Assembly (NCBI GenBank): GCA_937884385.1 | Contig: CALGCW010000280.1 | Location: 1 to 8,793, forward strand | Length of the DNA stretch: 8,793 bases | DNA from: an uncultured Clostridia bacterium | GTDB taxonomy: Bacteria > Bacillota > Clostridia > Oscillospirales > CAG-272 | Direction of reading: 5' to 3' | In this document: positions 5,896 through 8,793 of the stretch, in pieces | Layout of the letters: every line of letters begins with the position of its first letter | Position numbering within the stretch: the first letter of the stretch is position 1 | Notes under the pieces: generated by a model | Databases searched by the model: none | Told to the model about the DNA's origin: nothing | The model's input: the letters and a program-made list of their open reading frames with translations, nothing else | Made by a program: the position numbers and the translations under genes

Positions 5896-6297
5896 ATGTA
5901 TACAAGCTCAAAGCCCTATTTTTACGGAACAGGTAGAAGAAAAAAGAGCGTTGCTCGTGTAAGAATCGTTCCCGGTACAGGCGTTATCACGATCAACGGT
6001 AAGGATATCGACACATACTTCGGTCTTGAGACACTCAAGCTCATCGTTAACCAGCCCTTTGGTGCTACAGGCACAGAAGGTAAGTGGGACATCATCGCTC
6101 TTGTTAACGGCGGCGGTATCTCCGGTCAGGCAGGCGCGATCCGTCACGGTCTTGCTCGTGCACTTGTTGCAGCTGACGAAGCTAACAAGCCCGCACTTAA
6201 GGCTGCAGGATTCCTCACACGTGACCCTCGTATGAAGGAAAGAAAGAAATACGGACTCAAGGGCGCAAGACGTGCACCTCAGTTCTCAAAAAGATAA
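5896..6297 (+). CDS. rpsI: 30S ribosomal protein S9
   Basis: A 133-residue S9, close to the usual 130; its C-terminal basic tail reaches the P-site tRNA in the small subunit. Conserved elements: YGTGRRKKSVARVR (10-23), GGGISGQAGAIRHGLARAL (72-90) and the invariant tail KKYGLKGARRAPQFSKR (117-133). I chose the ATG at 5896 because AGGA lies 8 nt upstream and the protein then begins like other S9s. An in-frame ATG at 5875, overlapping the rplM stop, would add seven residues and lacks a good ribosome site. The final codons form the left arm of a long inverted repeat and recur downstream in a duplicated block. Confidence 0.97.
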   Translation: MYTSSKPYFYGTGRRKKSVARVRIVPGTGVITINGKDIDTYFGLETLKLIVNQPFGATGTEGKWDIIALVNGGGISGQAGAIRHGLARALVAADEANKPALKAAGFLTRDPRMKERKKYGLKGARRAPQFSKR

Positions 6298-6378
6298 GAA
6301 ATTGGCACCCATTTGGTGTGTTATATGGCATCCATCGTTTTTGTGGTGGGTGCCATTTCTTATCTTTGTCGAACTGAG
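6278..6378. terminator. Long inverted repeat starting in the rpsI tail (probable operon terminator), first copy
   Basis: The left arm (6278-6310) runs from the last codons of rpsI through the stop to TTGGCACCC. The right arm (6348-6378) is its near-complement over about 31 positions, including GGGTGCCA, TTTCTTATCTTT and GAACTGAG, with one bulge and a small internal mismatch. The structure can end transcription after rpsI, though no clean T-run follows. The right arm therefore holds an inverted copy of the rpsI 3' end. Confidence 0.75.
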
Positions 6379-6380
6379 GC

Positions 6381-6406
6381 TAACCCGAAGCACAGCATTC
6401 GGGTTA
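6381..6406. repeat. Perfect 9-bp hairpin
   Basis: TAACCCGAA (6381-6389) pairs with TTCGGGTTA (6398-6406) around an 8-nt loop. It sits between the two copies of the rpsI-tail block and has no following T-run. Confidence 0.65.
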
Positions 6407-6415
6407 TGTCGCCCT

Positions 6416-6440
6416 AAAAACAGTCCACAGGACTGTTTTA
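6416..6440. terminator. Compact bidirectional terminator hairpin
   Basis: AAAACAGTCC (6417-6426) pairs with GGACTGTTTT (6430-6439) around the loop ACA. The A-run before and T-run after the GC core give the standard form of an intrinsic terminator on either strand. It is the cleanest candidate for ending the rplM-rpsI transcript. Confidence 0.75.
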
Positions 6441-6452
6441 TTCACGGGCTCA

Positions 6453-6553
6453 CAGTTCACAAAAAGATAATCAAAAGACATCCACAAGATTGTTTATATG
6501 TATGACATCCATCGTTTTTGGTGGGTGCCATTTCTTGTCTTTGTCGAACTGAG
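6453..6553 (+). repeat. Second, degenerate copy of the rpsI-tail block
   Basis: The first 18 bases (6453-6470) match the last 18 bases of rpsI including its stop (6280-6297) at 17 positions. The last 48 bases (6506-6553) match 6329-6378 almost exactly apart from a 2-bp gap and a few changes. The middle is diverged. The two copies begin 173 bp apart and have lost much of the left-arm/right-arm pairing in this copy. Confidence 0.85.
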
Positions 6554-6730
6554 ATGCAAATGAAGCACACCTGCGGTGTATGAATAATGAAGTCGCAACT
6601 GTGTTGCTATGAAGCGTGCCTTCTCGGCACATGGAGAGATTAGTGTGTGCTTTGCTTCATAGAAGCTGCAAGGCTTCCGCTTTATACGAGCTTGTGAGTG
6701 CTTCATATTTGCGGAGCAAATGCTTCATTA
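6551..6730. repeat. REP-like cluster of hairpins spaced by ATGAAG / CTTCAT
   Basis: Five short stems lie in series: ACACC/GGTGT (6567-6579), GCAAC/GTTGC (6595-6607), GTGCC/GGCAC (6616-6630), GAAGC/GCTTC (6662-6677) and ATTTGC/GCAAAT (6707-6721). The left half is punctuated by ATGAAG and the right half by its complement CTTCAT. GCAAATGAAGCAC (6556-6568) also pairs, with a 2-nt bulge, with 6698-6712, so the whole cluster could close as one multibranched structure. It resembles bacterial interspersed palindromic elements. No coding function is seen. Confidence 0.7.
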
Positions 6731-6796
6731 AATTTCACAGCTTCGAAGAATATAAAGCCAAGTGCCTCTGACAATCGATCACGATTTGCTTTAATC

Positions 6797-6835
6797 AAAA
6801 AAGGCGTTTCAATTTTGTGTTGAGCCGTCTTTTTT
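6797..6835 (+). terminator. Intrinsic terminator upstream of the lipoprotein operon
   Basis: AAAAAAGGCG (6797-6806) pairs with CGTCTTTTTT (6826-6835) with one G-U pair, with a small inner TCAA/TTGA stem. The T-run on the right suits plus-strand termination, and the A-run on the left also allows minus-strand use. It insulates the next operon. Confidence 0.75.
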
Positions 6836-6897
6836 GTACAAATTTGGAGCAAGTCAACAGGAATCATCTTTAAATGATGTTCAAATATATGTAAGGC

Positions 6898-6926
6898 TTG
6901 ACAAATCTGCTTTTTTTATATATACT
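6898..6926 (+). promoter_or_regulatory. Promoter of the lipoprotein-YbjQ operon
   Basis: A perfect TTGACA (6898-6903), a 17-bp spacer with a T-run, and TATACT (6921-6926). Transcription should start near 6933, giving a leader of about 32 nt ahead of the AAGGAG ribosome site at 6951-6956. Confidence 0.85.
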
Positions 6927-6964
6927 AAAAATGATAATATATAAATTTGAAAGGAGCATTTACT

Positions 6965-8218
6965 ATGAAAAGAACTATTTCTTTTATTTTGATATACATT
7001 TTTATGTTTTCATTGGTTGGATGTGATATTGATTTTAACATAAATAAATTTTACAATAAAGAGCCGAAATTAGTTATGGGTACATATTATCTTCCGTATG
7101 AATCCGAATATGACCCAACATCAATATCTTTTTTTGAAAACGGTACGTGTACGATTGATTTTGCAAGTGAGAAGAAGGAATCATACCATCAAAATTATTG
7201 GGTAGAAAATGGCAAAGTGTATTTAGATATAGATACTGCTCCCAAAGTTCACGTGTTTACAATAACTGAAAATGCTCTTATTTTTGACAAAGCACTGTCA
7301 ACCGCTAATTTATGGGATACTATGGCGTATAGAGGTCCCGTGGTGTATTTTCTTTCCGGCGTATCACAGGAAGAAATTTTGTCTACAGTGACTATGGCGG
7401 CAGAAGGAATGGACACTCTTCCACGCATTGAAAGAATATACGGAAAATACGAAATCGGCAATAGATACAATGACAAAAAGAATGATATGTATGCTTTTTG
7501 TGTTGAAATAGATAAGGAAGGCGTTTCCAATAGTGAAAAAGTATTAGGAACGGAATATACTTTTACTTATCAAGAAGGAAGAAAAGTATTGGTATATACT
7601 CAAGGCATGGTCTTATCCTTAAATGAAGCATTTGATCGTGAGCTTATTACGTTAGATATTATTAAGGAATTATACGAATTCCATAAGGATTGTTCTATTC
7701 AGCATAATTATGACGAGGGAGCTGTTGTGCAAACCTCTGAAGGTGAGATAATTCTTTATACCTGCCGCGTTTGCCAAGATACGAAAACAGTTTCGTTACC
7801 AAAGGATTTTTCATTTAGATTAACTTGGGGATTTGATGGATATTACGATTCCGAAACAGGACATTTGGAATCGGGATATAACTATGATTTGGGTCAAAAA
7901 TGTGAGACAACATTAATTTTGGATCACAATGAGTTAATGAATGTGTATAGAATTCTCTATAACGGTGGCCTTTTGGAAATCAAAGAAGGATTCATGGCAA
8001 GCAACCAATTCGTTGTGCCTTCTTATTCTATAGATTTTGGTTATACTGTTGACGGAGAAACGGCAAGCTTTAGTATTGTAGGGGCATCGTATCTCTCTTA
8101 TACTAAGTGGGAAGAGCATCCTGAATTTGCTTATGCATATTTTACAGTTATTAATGAATACATAAAGAGTAGCGATGAATATAAAGCATTGCCACCCAAT
8201 CAAAATGTTTATGATTGA
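6965..8218 (+). CDS. Secreted lipoprotein of unknown function with a degenerate CxxC surface-protein module
   Basis: A 417-residue protein with a lipoprotein signal peptide: Lys-Arg at 2-3, a hydrophobic core (5-18) and the lipobox LVGC, predicting lipidation at Cys20 and anchoring to the outer face of the membrane. The ATG at 6965 is chosen over an in-frame TTG at 6947 because AAGGAG lies 8 nt upstream of it and because it starts the signal peptide correctly. Residues 36-110 alternate strand-like segments (MGTYYLPY, ISFFENGTCTI, KVYLDI), suggesting a small beta-barrel-like domain. Residues 243-278 contain HNYDEG, YTCRVCQDTKT and SLP, resembling the H...G...CxxC...IP module found in Firmicute cell-surface proteins, with the first Cys segment missing. 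I do not recognise the complete family. It is first in an operon with a small membrane protein and YbjQ. Confidence 0.72.
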   Translation: MKRTISFILIYIFMFSLVGCDIDFNINKFYNKEPKLVMGTYYLPYESEYDPTSISFFENGTCTIDFASEKKESYHQNYWVENGKVYLDIDTAPKVHVFTITENALIFDKALSTANLWDTMAYRGPVVYFLSGVSQEEILSTVTMAAEGMDTLPRIERIYGKYEIGNRYNDKKNDMYAFCVEIDKEGVSNSEKVLGTEYTFTYQEGRKVLVYTQGMVLSLNEAFDRELITLDIIKELYEFHKDCSIQHNYDEGAVVQTSEGEIILYTCRVCQDTKTVSLPKDFSFRLTWGFDGYYDSETGHLESGYNYDLGQKCETTLILDHNELMNVYRILYNGGLLEIKEGFMASNQFVVPSYSIDFGYTVDGETASFSIVGASYLSYTKWEEHPEFAYAYFTVINEYIKSSDEYKALPPNQNVYD

Positions 8219-8249
8219 TAAACTTGAATTTGTAAGCGAGGTAATAAGA

Positions 8250-8474
8250 ATGAACCCCCATAGGAAGAAAATGATTGCACCAATTGTGGTTTCGGTCATC
8301 ATGATACTCTATTACGTTGTTTACTTTGGCTTTTTAATCACACTGCTTCCGGGTATATGGAAATATGCCTTGGGTATCATCCCCTTGTCATTGTCTGTGT
8401 TAATAGTCAAGGTCTGCATAGAAAGAATAAACGAAATAAAGAAAGGTGAAGAAGATGATATTAGTAAATACTGA
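8250..8474 (+). CDS. Small two-helix membrane protein
   Basis: A 74-residue protein with a basic N-terminus (NPHRKK), two hydrophobic helices (about 9-32 and 36-57) separated by a short LPGIWK turn, and a charged tail ending EEDDISKY. Both ends are predicted to be cytoplasmic. The ATG at 8250 has GAGG 8 nt upstream; an earlier in-frame ATG at 8175 lies inside the lipoprotein gene without a ribosome site. Its last 20 nt overlap the start of the ybjQ-like gene, so the two are probably translationally coupled. I recall similar short proteins with this acidic tail beside YbjQ genes in Clostridia, but no function is known. Confidence 0.78.
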   Translation: MNPHRKKMIAPIVVSVIMILYYVVYFGFLITLLPGIWKYALGIIPLSLSVLIVKVCIERINEIKKGEEDDISKY

Positions 8475-8772
8475 TTACATCAGCGGCAGAGAATTAGAAA
8501 CGCTATCTCTCGTAAAAGGAAGTACAATTCAGTCTAAGCACATCGGAAAGGATATTGCACAGAGCTTTAAAACCTTAGTGGGCGGAGAACTGAAATCATA
8601 CAATGAGATGATGAACGAAGCAAGAGCACTTGCTACAAAAAGAATGGTTGAAGAAGCCGAATCACTTGGAGCCGATGCTGTTGTGAATATTCGTTATGCA
8701 TCCTCTGCCGTTATGCAGGGAGCTGCAGAGGTTATTGTATATGGCACTGCTGTCAAATTTATTGACAAGTAA
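8455..8772 (+). CDS. YbjQ/UPF0145 family protein
   Basis: A 105-residue cytoplasmic protein of the YbjQ (UPF0145, sometimes called heavy-metal-binding) family, which forms pentamers in known structures; its biochemical role is unproven. Conserved features: ILVNTDYISGRE (2-13), LVKGSTIQSK (19-28), the GGELKSYNEMMNEAR block (43-57), EAESLGADAVVNIRY (67-81) and the terminal EVIVYGTAVKF (92-102). Length is normal. The ATG at 8455 is preferred over an in-frame GTG at 8446 because AAAGGTG lies 6 nt upstream. It overlaps the small membrane protein gene by 20 nt and closes the operon within the window; no terminator is visible in the last 21 bp. Confidence 0.92.
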   Translation: MILVNTDYISGRELETLSLVKGSTIQSKHIGKDIAQSFKTLVGGELKSYNEMMNEARALATKRMVEEAESLGADAVVNIRYASSAVMQGAAEVIVYGTAVKFIDK

Positions 8773-8793
8773 GCAAATTCCAATTTGTCGAGC

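Larger units (their letters stand above)
6298..6964. other. 667-bp gene-free stretch composed of structured repeats
   Basis: No credible gene is present on either strand; the short open frames here lack ribosome sites and are made of repeat sequence. From left to right it holds a long inverted repeat, two compact hairpins, a second degenerate copy of the first block, a row of ATGAAG-spaced hairpins, a terminator and the promoter of the lipoprotein operon. Confidence 0.85.

Noticed and set aside
5408..5911. 167-residue minus-strand open frame
   Set aside because: It is fully antisense to rplM, whose identity and codon bias are clear.
6278..6730. CRISPR array
   Set aside because: The repeats are few, long, unequal and partly inverted, without regular spacers or cas genes.

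Overview
The window reads as a chromosomal segment of a low-to-mid GC Firmicute, most likely a gut-type Clostridium relative (class Clostridia, possibly Oscillospirales). This rests on inference from several things. Shine-Dalgarno sites are strong (GGAGG, AAGGAG) and promoters are near-consensus sigma-A type (TTGACA-17-TATAAT). rplM-rpsI form a pair with heavily biased codon use. The DUF559, RAYT, MATE and YbjQ-type accessory genes and the many small palindromic repeats also fit. No rRNA, tRNA, CRISPR array or prophage gene is visible.

Left part, plus strand (1-1263): the 3' end of a REP-associated tyrosine transposase (RAYT), then an apparent two-gene unit of a HIT-superfamily protein and a gamma-class carbonic anhydrase-like protein. 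Next comes a 1.5 kb interval (1264-2787) bounded by a 41-bp inverted repeat with 37/41 identity. It holds a minus-strand S51-type peptidase/amidotransferase-fold gene. It also holds a minus-strand DUF559 (Vsr-like PD-(D/E)xK fold) gene boxed in by a second, inner pair of about 53-bp inverted repeats. The inner repeats supply that gene's ribosome binding site and its stop codon.

Centre, minus strand (2791-5193): a 12-TM MATE transporter with its own strong promoter, downstream of a small protein with three S1 RNA-binding domains. The S1 gene is divergent from the ribosomal operon rplM-rpsI (L13-S9, 5447-6297), which has a consensus promoter. The MATE gene and the carbonic anhydrase gene converge on the 1.5 kb interval, and each stop codon nearly abuts one copy of the 41-bp repeat.

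Right part: a 667-bp gene-free stretch (6298-6964) full of structured repeats. The last codons of rpsI form the left arm of a long inverted repeat. That whole block recurs 173 bp downstream. A cluster of hairpins spaced by ATGAAG/CTTCAT follows, then a terminator. A fresh promoter then drives an apparent operon of a lipoprotein, a small two-TM protein and a YbjQ/UPF0145 protein.

The core genes are ordinary. The most unusual content is the repeat architecture: the self-contained DUF559 cassette, the 41-bp inverted repeats around the peptidase/DUF559 interval, and the duplicated rpsI tail, which may be an integration or recombination scar.
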